A stretch of DNA of 52,703 nucleotides from Dehalococcoidales bacterium (GTDB lineage Bacteria > Chloroflexota > Dehalococcoidia > Dehalococcoidales > UBA3254), in NCBI GenBank assembly GCA_016926695.1, contig JAFGOB010000134.1:1-52703 (forward strand), given 5' to 3'. Position numbers and translations under genes: made by a program. This document shows, one piece after another, positions 9,747 through 18,423 of the stretch (within the stretch, counting starts at the first letter, position 1; each line of letters starts with the position of its first letter). A model generated the notes under the pieces. The model worked only from the letters and a program-made list of their open reading frames with translations. It ran no database searches and was not told where the DNA came from.

Positions 9747-11741
9747 ATGACTACATGGCAGGAATATGTGCAAAGAGACGCTCCCGTGCCGGAATGGCCG
9801 TATCCGGTGAACTACGGGAAGGAGAATGAGATAGAATGTGATGTGCTTGTTATCGGTGGAGGGGTGGCCGGCTGTCACGCCGCCATAAGCGCCGCCGGGC
9901 ATGGAGCGAAGGTGGTGGTAGCCGACCGGGGCAATGCTAAAAGAAGCGGGGCCGGTGGAGCCGGTGTCGATCACTGGCATGGAGCGGTGACCAATCCATG
10001 CTCCAGGGTTACTCCTCTGGCTTATACCCGGGCATGCTATGACAGCACGCGCGGTTTTACCAGCGGCATAGCACGCTACATCATCAATAAAGAAAGCTGG
10101 GACACCTTGCTGGAAATGGAGCAGATGGGGGTCCAGATCCGGGATATACATGATGAGTTCAAGGGCGCGCCTTTCCGGGATGAAGAAACGAAGTTGATGT
10201 TTGCCTACGACTATGTTAACCGTCATGTTATTCGTGTGTGGGGATATAATATGAAGCCTGCTCTGTTTGCCGAAATGAAAAGGCTGGGAATCGGTATCTA
10301 TAATCGTATAATGATTACCAGTCTGCTGACGGAAGGGGGAAGGCAGGGCGCCCGGGTTATCGGCGCCACCGGGGTGAATACGCGTACGGGTGAATTCTTT
10401 GTATTCAAAGCCGGGGCCACAATCATATCTACCGGCGGGACCGGTAGGCTGGGGAGCTTTGCTCCAGAAATGACCGCGACAGGCGGAATGAGCGACCTGA
10501 ACAATTCCGGGACAGGTCATGCCATAGGATGGAAAGCAGGGGCCGAGTTTGTTCTGATGGAGCAATCCGGGCCGGCCCGCTTAAGCGGCTTCGGCTATGC
10601 TCCCTACAGTATGGGCAATACCCATAATACCTATCACGGTGTTTCAATCGTGGATGCCGACGGTAAAGAGGTGCCATGGGTAGATGCCCTCGGAAATCCG
10701 ATCGCTACCATTGAAGAGCGGTATTCCGTGGCCCGGGGACAGCCTTTTCAACTGGGTGCGGGAATTGGAATCGGGCCTTACCTGCCGGAATACCGCTCTC
10801 CCGAGCCAATCCACGACCTGCCTGAACGCATCCGCAAAGGTGAATATAAACTGCCCCTCTATGCCGATCTAACGAAATTGCCTGAAAATGAGCGAAGGTG
10901 CATCTGGGGTATGATGGTGGGTAACGAGGGCAAGACACGTATACCCATATATAACAGGTTCAGCATGGCCGGTTTTGATCCGGATAAAGACCTCCTTCAA
11001 GCGCCGGTAATGAACCCTGAGAACTACAGCCATCCCAATTTCTGGTCCGGTCCGACCATGACACATCTGAGGTCGCTGGGTGGAGGAGGCCTGCTGGTAG
11101 ATTGGGACCTGAAGACTTCACTGGAAGGGTTATACGGGGCTGGCGGTGCGCCCATCTTTGGATCCGGTTGTCATGGTGAGTCGCATACCACGGGAAGATA
11201 TGCCGGCCGCCAGGCTGCTGCGTATGCGCGGAACAGGGCTGGAATGTCACCTGATACGCGACAGGTGGCGGAGGAAAAGGAGCGTGTGTATGCTCCGGTC
11301 AAAAACGCCAGGGGAGGCATTGGCTGGAAGGAGCTGAACGGCGCCATCGCCAGAGTAATGGAGGACTACTGCTGCCGGTTCAAGACCGAGCTGACCTTGA
11401 ACCTGGGACTGAGGCTGCTCCGGGAGCTGAGAGAAAACGAAGGCGCTTCAGCCTGTGCCGCCAATCCTCACGAGCTGGGGCGAATGCTGGAATGTTTCTC
11501 GGTGATGGACGTGGGAGAGCTGGTATTGCAATCCTGCCTTGCCAGGAAGTCCAGCAACTCGGTAATGGACTTCCATCGCCTGGACTATCCGGAAATGGAC
11601 CCGCCGGAATGGGACAAGCTGCTGCCTGTGCGGCTGGAAGATGGAAATATCCGGGTCAGGGAGCTTCCCAAAGACTATCATCTAAGGCCGCCTTACAGAC
11701 CGGAATACGAGGATAACTACCGGGAGCATTGCAGACTATAG
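9747..11741 (+). CDS. FAD-dependent oxidoreductase, fumarate reductase/AprA-like flavoprotein
   Basis: The 664-residue product has an N-terminal dinucleotide fold, DVLVIGGGVAGCHAA (about 32-46), followed by an acidic position in VVVADRG that would contact the FAD ribose. TGGTGRLG and GTGHAIGWKAGAEF are typical of the succinate dehydrogenase/fumarate reductase flavoprotein superfamily, which includes adenylylsulfate reductase AprA. Near the C-terminal half, GLYGAGG and GSGCHGESHTTGRYAG fit the second FAD-contact region. The ribosome binding site is AGGGAGG before ATG. The ferredoxin gene begins 15 bases downstream and is probably its electron partner, an arrangement resembling AprAB. The substrate is not clear, and no AprA-specific context (sat, qmo) is present, so a sulfite role is not claimed. 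Confidence 0.8.
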   Translation: MTTWQEYVQRDAPVPEWPYPVNYGKENEIECDVLVIGGGVAGCHAAISAAGHGAKVVVADRGNAKRSGAGGAGVDHWHGAVTNPCSRVTPLAYTRACYDSTRGFTSGIARYIINKESWDTLLEMEQMGVQIRDIHDEFKGAPFRDEETKLMFAYDYVNRHVIRVWGYNMKPALFAEMKRLGIGIYNRIMITSLLTEGGRQGARVIGATGVNTRTGEFFVFKAGATIISTGGTGRLGSFAPEMTATGGMSDLNNSGTGHAIGWKAGAEFVLMEQSGPARLSGFGYAPYSMGNTHNTYHGVSIVDADGKEVPWVDALGNPIATIEERYSVARGQPFQLGAGIGIGPYLPEYRSPEPIHDLPERIRKGEYKLPLYADLTKLPENERRCIWGMMVGNEGKTRIPIYNRFSMAGFDPDKDLLQAPVMNPENYSHPNFWSGPTMTHLRSLGGGGLLVDWDLKTSLEGLYGAGGAPIFGSGCHGESHTTGRYAGRQAAAYARNRAGMSPDTRQVAEEKERVYAPVKNARGGIGWKELNGAIARVMEDYCCRFKTELTLNLGLRLLRELRENEGASACAANPHELGRMLECFSVMDVGELVLQSCLARKSSNSVMDFHRLDYPEMDPPEWDKLLPVRLEDGNIRVRELPKDYHLRPPYRPEYEDNYREHCRL

Positions 11742-11756
11742 AAGGAGATGATCGAC

Positions 11757-12116
11757 ATGCCTGACAAAGTATATATGGTACCCAATCCCCCCACTCCCAA
11801 CAGCGGTATGAAATTCGACCCGGAGATCTGCACCGGCTGCAACGCCTGTGTGGAGGTCTGCCCGGATGATGTTATGATGCCGAATCCTGAGAAAAAGAAG
11901 CCGCCGATTGTCCTGTATCCCGAGGAATGCTGGTTTTGCGGAGGATGTGTGGAAGAGTGCCCCTGTCCAGGCGCTATCTCCATGATGCATCCGGTCAGTC
12001 AGAATATATCTGTCAACTGGAAGAGGAAAATGACCGGGGAATATTTCCGCCTTAATCAGAAGAATCCGCCGCCTCCCAACACAAGGCCTCCCTCTGGGGG
12101 ACACTTTAAACGGTAA
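11757..12116 (+). CDS. Two-cluster 4Fe-4S ferredoxin, AprB-like partner
   Basis: This 119-residue protein has two cluster motifs: CTGCNACVEVCP (about 22-33) and CWFCGGCVEECPCP (about 56-69). The second has the tight spacing seen in AprB-type ferredoxins. The start chosen is the ATG at 11757, nine bases after AAGGAG; an ATG at 11748 abuts that site and is less likely. It is coupled to the upstream flavoprotein gene and should pass electrons to or from it. The C-terminus is Pro-rich with no extra domain. Confidence 0.8.
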   Translation: MPDKVYMVPNPPTPNSGMKFDPEICTGCNACVEVCPDDVMMPNPEKKKPPIVLYPEECWFCGGCVEECPCPGAISMMHPVSQNISVNWKRKMTGEYFRLNQKNPPPPNTRPPSGGHFKR

Positions 12117-12210
12117 AGGTCATCATCAAGGCGTCCGGCGGAGCGTTCGGTTAATATTATTTTGGGTATTCAAGGGATGACTCAAATGCAAAAGGTATAC
12201 AGACTAAAAT

Positions 12211-12302
12211 CCACCCCTCCCTGAGATCCGGCGGCAACTGCGGTTGCCGTGCCCCGATAGGATTAAAGAAGAATCGGGGCTCCATGATGACACTTCTGGA
12301 GG
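12211..12302 (+). promoter_or_regulatory. Three consecutive hairpins in the leader of the amidohydrolase gene
   Basis: Stem 1 is CGGCAAC/GTTGCCG with loop TGCG (12232-12249). Stem 2 is GCCCCGAT/ATCGGGGC (12251-12280). Stem 3 is CTCCA/TGGAG (12280-12301). The stems are perfect and almost contiguous and end about 70 bases before the ATG at 12372. They could be a structured 5' leader or an intergenic processing element. I could not match them to a known riboswitch class. Confidence 0.45.
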
Positions 12303-12371
12303 TTAAAATAAATCAATAAACCTTTTTACAGAAATTCCAGTGATTAGTAAAAAAAATACGGAGGAAAAAGT

Positions 12372-13388
12372 ATGCAGACATCACCTTCACTGAAAATCGA
12401 CGCCTATTCACACATATCACCACCTGGATATACCGAGTTCGTGCGGCAGAAATATCCTGTAATGTATAACAACATGCTGGGAGGCTGTGTCCCGCTGTAT
12501 GACATGGACCACAGATTCAGGATCATGGACAGATTCGAAGGACTGGTGCAGGTGCTCACCATAGGACCGGTACCGCCGATTGAGGATTTTGCCGATGCGC
12601 AGCAAACGGTGGAGCTCTCCAGGATGGCTAATGATGAGATGGCGGAGCTTGTACTGAAACACCGGGACAGGTTTATTACTGCCATCGCCCTGCTTCCCAT
12701 GAATAATCCCGATGCGGCTGTAAAAGAGGCGGAGCGCGCTATCACGGAACTGGGATTTAGAGGCATCTACGTCCACAGCAACATCAACGGTAAACCGCTG
12801 GACTCCACGGAATTTATGCCTCTGTGGGAAATGATGGCGGGATATCACCTGCCGGTTTATATACATCCCTGGAGAAGCGACAAATTCGCTGAATATCCCG
12901 TAGAGGAATCCTCCAAATACGCTATAGCCAGCACTTTCGGCTGGCCGTTTGAGACCACGGCTGCTATGGCTCGCATCGTTTTCAGCGGTATACTGGAAAA
13001 ATACCCGGACCTCAAGATCGTAACCCATCACTGCGGCGGTATGATTCCCTACTACCAGCAGAGAATATACCAGCATTACGGACAGGGGTCGATGAGGCCG
13101 ACCGGAGGCTACCTGAGGGCCATGAGCAAGACCCCACTCGAATACTTTAAAATGTTCTATAACGACACTGCTATACACGGCAATACCCCGGCGCTGATGT
13201 GTGCTTACGATTTCTGCGGGGCTGACCATATCGTATTCGGTGCGGACATGCCCCTGGGCGACTATTATTTCGGCATGCGGAGCTACCGTCAGACCATTAA
13301 TGCCATAGAGGCCATGGATATCACCGCTGAAGAGAAGAAGAAGATTTTTGTGGATAATACACTCAGACTCCTGAGGATACCCTTATAA
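12372..13388 (+). CDS. Amidohydrolase family protein (amidohydrolase-2/ACMSD-like)
   Basis: The 338-residue product has the TIM-barrel amidohydrolase-2 pattern: an N-terminal KIDAYSH, VYIHPW near 158, IVTHHCGG near 218 and a late VFGADMP near 288. This family includes ACMSD and gamma-resorcylate decarboxylases as well as hydrolases acting on ring compounds. In the N-terminal metal motif the usual His-x-His reads Tyr-Ser-His (residues 12-14), so one metal ligand appears replaced. The other His positions and the catalytic Asp look intact. The start is ATG behind GGAGG. The flavoprotein and ferredoxin genes upstream are 255 bases away and may or may not share its pathway. Confidence 0.8.
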   Translation: MQTSPSLKIDAYSHISPPGYTEFVRQKYPVMYNNMLGGCVPLYDMDHRFRIMDRFEGLVQVLTIGPVPPIEDFADAQQTVELSRMANDEMAELVLKHRDRFITAIALLPMNNPDAAVKEAERAITELGFRGIYVHSNINGKPLDSTEFMPLWEMMAGYHLPVYIHPWRSDKFAEYPVEESSKYAIASTFGWPFETTAAMARIVFSGILEKYPDLKIVTHHCGGMIPYYQQRIYQHYGQGSMRPTGGYLRAMSKTPLEYFKMFYNDTAIHGNTPALMCAYDFCGADHIVFGADMPLGDYYFGMRSYRQTINAIEAMDITAEEKKKIFVDNTLRLLRIPL

Positions 13389-13512
13389 TATTACCCTTGC
13401 AGGTTCATGCCATACCAGACAGATAGACTTGCCACACTGCCGCCAGATGCTTGTCAGGATCCAACCGGACGGCTAGTGACATTCTGTACTATAAGGATAG
13501 TCTAACATGATG

Positions 13513-13541
13513 TTGACGTTGTTTTCGGGTTAAGATATACT
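13513..13541 (+). promoter_or_regulatory. Sigma-70-type promoter of fur-feoAB
   Basis: TTGACG at 13513-13518 and TATACT at 13536-13541 are separated by 17 bases, an ideal vegetative promoter geometry. The expected transcription start, about seven bases after the -10 box, falls near 13548. That lies on or just before the ATG at 13550, implying a leaderless or nearly leaderless fur message. Confidence 0.65.
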
Positions 13542-13543
13542 AT

Positions 13544-14038
13544 ATGCAAATGGAAATCATTAGCAATAACAAAATTCATTTACAAAGTGAAGGGGACTAT
13601 CTCTCAAGCCTTAAAAAGACGGGCAAGAGAGTTACCAGTCAGCGGACCCTTATTCTGGATATCATTAAAAAGGGCGGCGGGCATCTTGATGCTGACGAGA
13701 TCTATCGCCAGGCTAAGGCGATACAACCGCACATCAGCTTGTCGACAGTCTATCGTACCTTGAAAACACTGAAGGAACCTGGATTGATAGAGGAGCTGCA
13801 TCTGGATGATAGCCACCACCATTATGAAATCAAATCAAACAAGAAACACCATCATCTGGTATGTCTGGGATGCGGCAAGGTGGTTGAATTCGAATATCCG
13901 CTAGACAGGAATATAAAAAAGCACATACCGGAAGCACGGGATTTCAATATAACAGGATACGAAGTCCGTCTAACCGGGTATTGTTCCAGGTGCCGGAATA
14001 AGGAAAATAATTCATCCAAAGACCATTTACATCTTTAG
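13544..14038 (+). CDS. fur: Fur family metal-responsive repressor
   Basis: This 164-residue protein is a Fur-family winged-helix regulator. The DNA-binding helix region is SLSTVYRTLKTL (about 66-77). Metal sites include the His-rich DDSHHHYE and NKKHHHLVCLGCGK, and two CxxC pairs (CLGC and CSRC) form the structural zinc site. Feo genes directly downstream make Fe(II) the likely signal. Two starts are possible, ATG at 13544 and ATG at 13550; given the promoter position the second is favoured. There is no ribosome binding site for either. The protein has a slightly long N-terminus compared with typical Fur (about 140-150 residues). Confidence 0.88.
   Translation: MQMEIISNNKIHLQSEGDYLSSLKKTGKRVTSQRTLILDIIKKGGGHLDADEIYRQAKAIQPHISLSTVYRTLKTLKEPGLIEELHLDDSHHHYEIKSNKKHHHLVCLGCGKVVEFEYPLDRNIKKHIPEARDFNITGYEVRLTGYCSRCRNKENNSSKDHLHL
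13546..13564 (+). promoter_or_regulatory. Fur-box-like operator
   Basis: The 19-mer GCAAATGGAAATCATTAGC matches the classical Fur consensus GATAATGATAATCATTATC at 14 of 19 positions by direct comparison. It starts five bases after the -10 box, so binding would block initiation. It would give iron-dependent autoregulation of fur and control of feoAB. Confidence 0.5.
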
Positions 14039-14073
14039 CTGAATATTCGCAGTTAAGAAAGGGACTTTAATAT

Positions 14074-14331
14074 ATGTTCGATAACAACAACAGGATAGTC
14101 TTGACCGGTATGAGGGAAAGAGAAAGCGGTACAATACTACAAATCACGGCAGGACGAGGATTACTGAATCGACTTAGTGCATTGGGGATAATGCCAGGGA
14201 AAAAAATAACCAAGATAAGCTCAATGTTAATGAGAGGACCCGTGATGATCCAGGTCGATAGGACCAGGATTGCTATAGGTCATAATATGGCCAGCCGCAT
14301 ATTGGTGCAACGGGATACTCTGGAAAAATGA
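14074..14331 (+). CDS. feoA: FeoA, ferrous iron transport protein A
   Basis: This 85-residue SH3-like FeoA domain protein contains RLSALGIMPGKKI and ends with a strand rich in hydrophobics. FeoA is a small cytoplasmic accessory of the FeoB channel. Its TGA overlaps the feoB ATG (ATGA, 14328-14331), which indicates translational coupling. It lies 35 bases after fur, consistent with one transcript. The ribosome binding site is weak (AAAGGG). Confidence 0.85.
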   Translation: MFDNNNRIVLTGMRERESGTILQITAGRGLLNRLSALGIMPGKKITKISSMLMRGPVMIQVDRTRIAIGHNMASRILVQRDTLEK

Positions 14332-16037
14332 AGAAAGTCCTGCTCATGGGTAATCCCAACGTGGGGAAAAGCGTTATCTTCTCACGTCTGACAGGGGTCC
14401 GCGTAATTACATCCAATTATCCCGGAACAACGGTTAACTACACCCGTGGGTTCATGAAGATCCAAGATGAGATGGTCGAGATCATCGATGTCCCCGGTAC
14501 ATATACACTGGAGCCTACCTGTGAAGCCGAAGAGGTAGCCAGGAGAATGCTGGAGACAGGCGACGTAATAATTAACGTAGTCAATGCCACCAATCTGGAA
14601 AGGAACCTGTATATCACTCTTCAGTTGCTTGAAAGGAAAACACCCGTAATAATCGCCCTTAATATGTGGGATGATACCAGGCACGGGGGAATACAAATCG
14701 ATCTGGAGAAGCTGAGGGAAATCCTGGGTGTGCCGGTCATACCGACAGTAGCCACGACAGCTCAGGGAATCAAAGAGCTTATAGAAAATATTCCTTTCGC
14801 CAAATCGCCAGCTTTTACCCCTCGCAGTCATGACGAGCGCTGGGTGGAAATCGGCCGTATAATTGAAAAAGTTCAGCAGGTTACTCACCGCCATCATAGA
14901 TGGTTTGAGAGGCTTTCCGATGCCACGGTAAAACCGCTCTCCGGTGGAATAATAGCTATCGGTGTACTGGTAGGCGCGTTTTTCCTGGTCCGGCTGATGG
15001 GGGAAGGGCTGATCGGCCATGTTTTCGAACCCTTATTTGAAAACCTATGGACTCCGGTTTTATTGAAGCTGAGCGATGTTTTAGGAAATGCCGGATTTCT
15101 GCATAACGTGTTGATAGGCAAGCTCATTGATGGTGAGATTGACTATGTACAGTCTTTCGGGCTTCTTTCCAGCGGGCTTTATGTGCCCATAGCCATGGTG
15201 CTCCCTTACGTTATCTCGTTCTACCTGGTAATGGGAATTCTCGAGGATACCGGCTACTTGCCGAGGCTGGCTGTACTGGTTGATACCATCATGCACCGTT
15301 TGGGACTGCATGGCTATGCTATTATCCCAACTCTGCTGGGATTCGGCTGCAATGTTCCGGCAGTAATGGCTACCCGCATTCTGGAGAGCAGGCGGGAGCG
15401 TTTTATCGCGGCTACGCTGATATCGATTGCTATACCCTGTGCCGCATTACAGGCGATGATCTTCGGACTGGTCGGGGAGCACGGCGGGCAGTACGTGGTT
15501 ATCGTCTATGCTACCCTGGTAATAGTCTGGATTATTCTGGGTACCATACTCCGCCATGTAGTAAAAGGATTTGCCCCCGAGTTATTGATAGAGATACCTC
15601 CGTACCGTTTACCCCTGTGGCTGCCTACCCTGAAAAAGCTATGGATGAGATCGCGCAACTTCCTGGTAGAAGCTATTCCGATGATACTGGGGGCTGTTTT
15701 CATAATCAACATACTGTACATGGTCGGAGTATTTAAGGCCATTGCCGATTTTACCGCACCGGTAATAACCGGTCTCCTGGGACTGCCCAGGGAAGCGGTA
15801 ACAGCTATACTCATAGGCTTTCTGCGTAAGGATGTCGCGGTAGGTATGCTGGCTCCTCTCCAGTTGAGCGCTGATCAGCTTGTGGTGGGATGTGTGGTGC
15901 TGGCTATGTTCTTCCCGTGTATCGCCACATTCATCGTATTGCTGCGGGAGCTGGGTATAAAGGATACCATTAAATCAGGTGTGATAATGGTGGTGGCTGC
16001 CTTGATAACCGGCGGAATACTGAATTTGATACTTTAA
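14328..16037 (+). CDS. feoB: FeoB, Fe(II) transporter with N-terminal G domain
   Basis: The 569-residue inner membrane protein has an N-terminal GTPase with G1 GNPNVGKS (8-15), NYPGTT (30-35), G3 DVPG (54-57) and G4 NMWD (about 112-115). A membrane domain from about 205 carries the conserved gate segment GFGCNVPAVMATR and the later FLRKDVAVGML. The protein is shorter than the usual 650-770 residues, and no feoC follows. Iron uptake by FeoB suits an anaerobic habitat where Fe(II) is soluble. The gene shares its transcript with fur and feoA and would fall under the Fur-box upstream of fur. Confidence 0.9.
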   Translation: MKKVLLMGNPNVGKSVIFSRLTGVRVITSNYPGTTVNYTRGFMKIQDEMVEIIDVPGTYTLEPTCEAEEVARRMLETGDVIINVVNATNLERNLYITLQLLERKTPVIIALNMWDDTRHGGIQIDLEKLREILGVPVIPTVATTAQGIKELIENIPFAKSPAFTPRSHDERWVEIGRIIEKVQQVTHRHHRWFERLSDATVKPLSGGIIAIGVLVGAFFLVRLMGEGLIGHVFEPLFENLWTPVLLKLSDVLGNAGFLHNVLIGKLIDGEIDYVQSFGLLSSGLYVPIAMVLPYVISFYLVMGILEDTGYLPRLAVLVDTIMHRLGLHGYAIIPTLLGFGCNVPAVMATRILESRRERFIAATLISIAIPCAALQAMIFGLVGEHGGQYVVIVYATLVIVWIILGTILRHVVKGFAPELLIEIPPYRLPLWLPTLKKLWMRSRNFLVEAIPMILGAVFIINILYMVGVFKAIADFTAPVITGLLGLPREAVTAILIGFLRKDVAVGMLAPLQLSADQLVVGCVVLAMFFPCIATFIVLLRELGIKDTIKSGVIMVVAALITGGILNLIL

Positions 16038-16133
16038 AAAAACAGGTACCATGATATTGACTGTAAGAAAACCAAGCCGGAAAATGTTTAGTATTGTTAA
16101 TGAAATAATATTCTGCTATCAAGGAGGTCAGGA

Positions 16134-17126
16134 ATGCCCGTACCGGAAGAAAAATCACAGGACAAAATCTTAAAAAAGGCTGGTCCGGCCGAGAGTAAGG
16201 CTTCGCCCCTGGAAAGCCGTTCGACGGATATCAGATATGCCTGCCCATACTGCGCTGAAGGGACAGCATTTGATACAGCAGAAGCTTTGAAAGAGCATAT
16301 TTATAACCTTCATTTATGGAATAATTCCTCCGGAAATGCGCGCATACCGATCCCTTTGTGCATGTCTATCGGGGGAATGGAGACGCAGGAGCAGGTATCG
16401 AAGCGGGTAGATGAGGTAGCCGGGAGGGGGCTTGTATGTAACCTGGAGATGGAAGAAGGAATTTTGAACGATTCCTACACACGGGAGCTGGCGGATGCGG
16501 GCTTCGAGATGGAGCTTAACTGGGAGGGAATCGAAGACCTGGAAGATGATTACGAGGCACAAAAACAATTCATTTCCAGCAAGAAGAAAGCACTTGAGGA
16601 TATAACGGGCAGGCCGGTGCTCGGGGGCAGGAGACCACACTCGCATAGAGATAAATATACCTATGATATCTGTGACGCCCTTGGCTTTAAATGGTACCAT
16701 ATCAGGCCGTCAATCACCTGCTTTCCGTACCAGGTTACTTCACCTTACAGGGCACAGGGGCACAATTTCGCCTTATGTCCCAGGCCTCCGCTGCATTTAT
16801 GGAATCAGGCGGGAGATGTTATCCCGTACAAAGATGCCATAGATGGTGAAGACTATTTTTGAGATAACCTGACGAAGCTGTCAGCTTCGCAGTACGTTCA
16901 GGCTCTGGGCGAATCCATCGATCTGAGAATCAGGGAGGGAACACATCAAGAGGTCAGATGGTTTGGCTGGATGGATAATCCGCAGACGAAAGATAACGGA
17001 GGCCCGCAGTGGTTTGAAGGCATGAAAAAGGCTCTTGACTTCATTAAAGAAAAGCAAAATGAAGGTCTGGTAAAACCAATGCTCTTCAGCCAGTTGGTCC
17101 GGCTTTATTGTCCTGAAATATTTTAG
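16134..17126 (+). CDS. Polysaccharide-deacetylase-like protein with in-frame UGA: candidate selenoprotein
   Basis: Reading from ATG 16134 (AAGGAGG seven bases upstream) gives 242 codons, then TGA at 16860-16862, then 87 further sense codons in the same frame to TAG at 17124-17126, 330 residues in all. The N-terminus has a C2H2-like pattern, CPYCAEGTAF...EHIYNLH (about 40-63). The middle resembles a NodB-type deacetylase fold (ELADAGFEMELNW, GGRRPHSHRDKYTYDICD, ALGFKWYHIRPS). The part after the UGA (WFEGMKKALDFIKEKQNEG and onward) continues this fold plausibly. A perfect 7-bp hairpin follows the UGA. SelD and a Sec-peroxiredoxin nearby show that UGA recoding is expected in this genome. Alternatives are a truncated functional protein or a fresh nonsense mutation. 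Assignment to the deacetylase family is tentative. Confidence 0.6.
16873..16889 (+). promoter_or_regulatory. SECIS-like hairpin after UGA of the deacetylase-like gene
   Basis: CGAAGCT/AGCTTCG pair perfectly around the loop GTC. The loop starts 17 bases after the UGA and has G first. Bacterial SECIS elements are short stem-loops just after the UGA with a G early in the apical loop, so the geometry fits. Confidence 0.55.
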
Positions 17127-17164
17127 TACGTCCGGTGATATCAAGTTTGACGGAACGTTTCGAG

Positions 17165-17197
17165 CAGGGCCTGAGAGATCGCATCTTTCAGGCCCTG
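17165..17197. terminator. 15-bp stem-loop between convergent genes
   Basis: CAGGGCCTGAGAGAT and its complement surround the loop CGC with one G-T wobble. It sits between the deacetylase-like gene (plus) and the DUF169 gene (minus). There is no T-run on either side, so it is a stem-loop that may end or protect both transcripts rather than a classic terminator. Confidence 0.5.
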
Positions 17198-17243
17198 TTG
17201 GCCGCAGTGACGCTGGTTTAGTTTTTACAGTGATATAAACCGG

Positions 17244-17993
17244 TTAATCGACGTCCATACCCCATTTTTTAAACATATCTCTGTAAATGTCCGGCAGGGG
17301 GAAGTCCGGTCTCATCATGAAGTTGGAACGCGTGTAGCCCCAGTGTCCATTCTGGGCCTCCCTGAAGTCGGCCATAAATCTCTCCAACCGTTGCCTGGGT
17401 ATGGAGAACATGATTTCATCTTCAGTCCCCAGTGCCCTCTCGTATTCTCCGGGATCAGGCATTACTATCCAGTACTCACCGGTTAAAATGGGGTTGACGA
17501 CGGAATAAGCGCAGGACCAGGGGAAAAAGTAGGACTTAAGGGCTTTCTTTTCCTCGTTATTCATGGAGAGAAGCATGTTCCTGAGCTGACCGTTATTTGA
17601 ATACACGATCACCAGGTCCGGTTCGAAGTTAGCGGTTATCAGCGGTGCTGTTACGATACCGATATATTTCCCGTATTCAAAACTATCATAAGGCGTGCTT
17701 TCTTTGGCCTGGGATTCAGGGATTTCGGGCCTTTCCACGATACCATAGGCCATCAACGGTCCCGGACACCAGTTGTCCTCCTGGAGCATTGCTACGGTAT
17801 CTTTCTCACGCCTTGACATCGCGAAGGCCTGGCACTGTGTAACATGGATACCGCGGTCTCTTTTTGGCCTTATTGCCCCTTCAGGGATATCCGATTCTTT
17901 CTCCAGCATTTTTACCGCCAGGGGTGATGTCCTCAAGCGCAGTATTCTCTCCAGGTCTTCTCCATAACGGTTATATTCCTCCAAGGTCGTCAT
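17244..17993 (-). CDS. DUF169 family protein
   Basis: This 249-residue protein belongs to DUF169, a family of unknown function common in anaerobes and archaea. Visible marks are LAVKMLEKESDIP, VTQCQAFAMSRR, EDNWCPGPLMAYG and DLVIVYSNNGQLRNML. Two cysteines, in TQCQAF and DNWCPG, are shared with the paralogue at 18424. No signal peptide is present, so it is probably cytoplasmic. The start is ATG behind AGGAGGT. It is divergent from its closest paralogue, 430 bases apart, suggesting local duplication with inversion. No function can be assigned. Confidence 0.8.
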   Translation of the reverse strand: MTTLEEYNRYGEDLERILRLRTSPLAVKMLEKESDIPEGAIRPKRDRGIHVTQCQAFAMSRREKDTVAMLQEDNWCPGPLMAYGIVERPEIPESQAKESTPYDSFEYGKYIGIVTAPLITANFEPDLVIVYSNNGQLRNMLLSMNNEEKKALKSYFFPWSCAYSVVNPILTGEYWIVMPDPGEYERALGTEDEIMFSIPRQRLERFMADFREAQNGHWGYTRSNFMMRPDFPLPDIYRDMFKKWGMDVD

Positions 17994-18423
17994 GTAATAT
18001 ACCTCCTACTGTAAAGAATTTCTACCATCTGCTGTTATTGTGTATGATTTAACGTACTAATTCAAAAACATCTTATGCCGGGATGAGTGCGGGCAAATTC
18101 CACCAGCGGACCGTCATCCATGATCCCGGACCATCCGAAGACGTATTGCCGCCTTTCACTAATTGAGGCATCATATCACCTGAACAAATTATTGCTGAGT
18201 ATACGTGGATTTACGGTTTCCGGTATTTACGCACGTATTAGAAAAACGATAAAGTAAATAGCTGCCGTTGTCAATAGAAAAGACAGAGAATATGATGCAG
18301 GATTGGAAAGTGAACCTGGATAAAATCCGGGTCCGTGGATAAGCACTATTGCTTTCAATCTTTATACTGCGCATAATAGTATAATCCATTATCTACGGAT
18401 CTGAAAGAAAGGAGGATACAGCC
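17994..18423. other. Intergenic region between divergent DUF169 paralogues
   Basis: I see no coding sequence. Each end holds a good ribosome binding site for its flanking gene (AGGAGGT on the minus strand near 18003-18009, AAGGAGG on the plus strand near 18409-18415). A small inverted repeat, ATACT/AGTAT, lies at about 18364-18382 with TATAAT at 18380-18385. It could belong to the plus-strand promoter, but no matching -35 box is evident. Confidence 0.35.

Noticed and set aside
12211..12302. TPP or molybdenum-cofactor riboswitch before the amidohydrolase
   Set aside because: A CTGAGA and a CCGGC stretch are suggestive but the rest of the conserved cores cannot be lined up.
14328..16037. Truncated FeoB pseudogene because it is short
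   Set aside because: All GTPase motifs and both membrane gate regions are present and the frame is intact; the shortness is natural variation.
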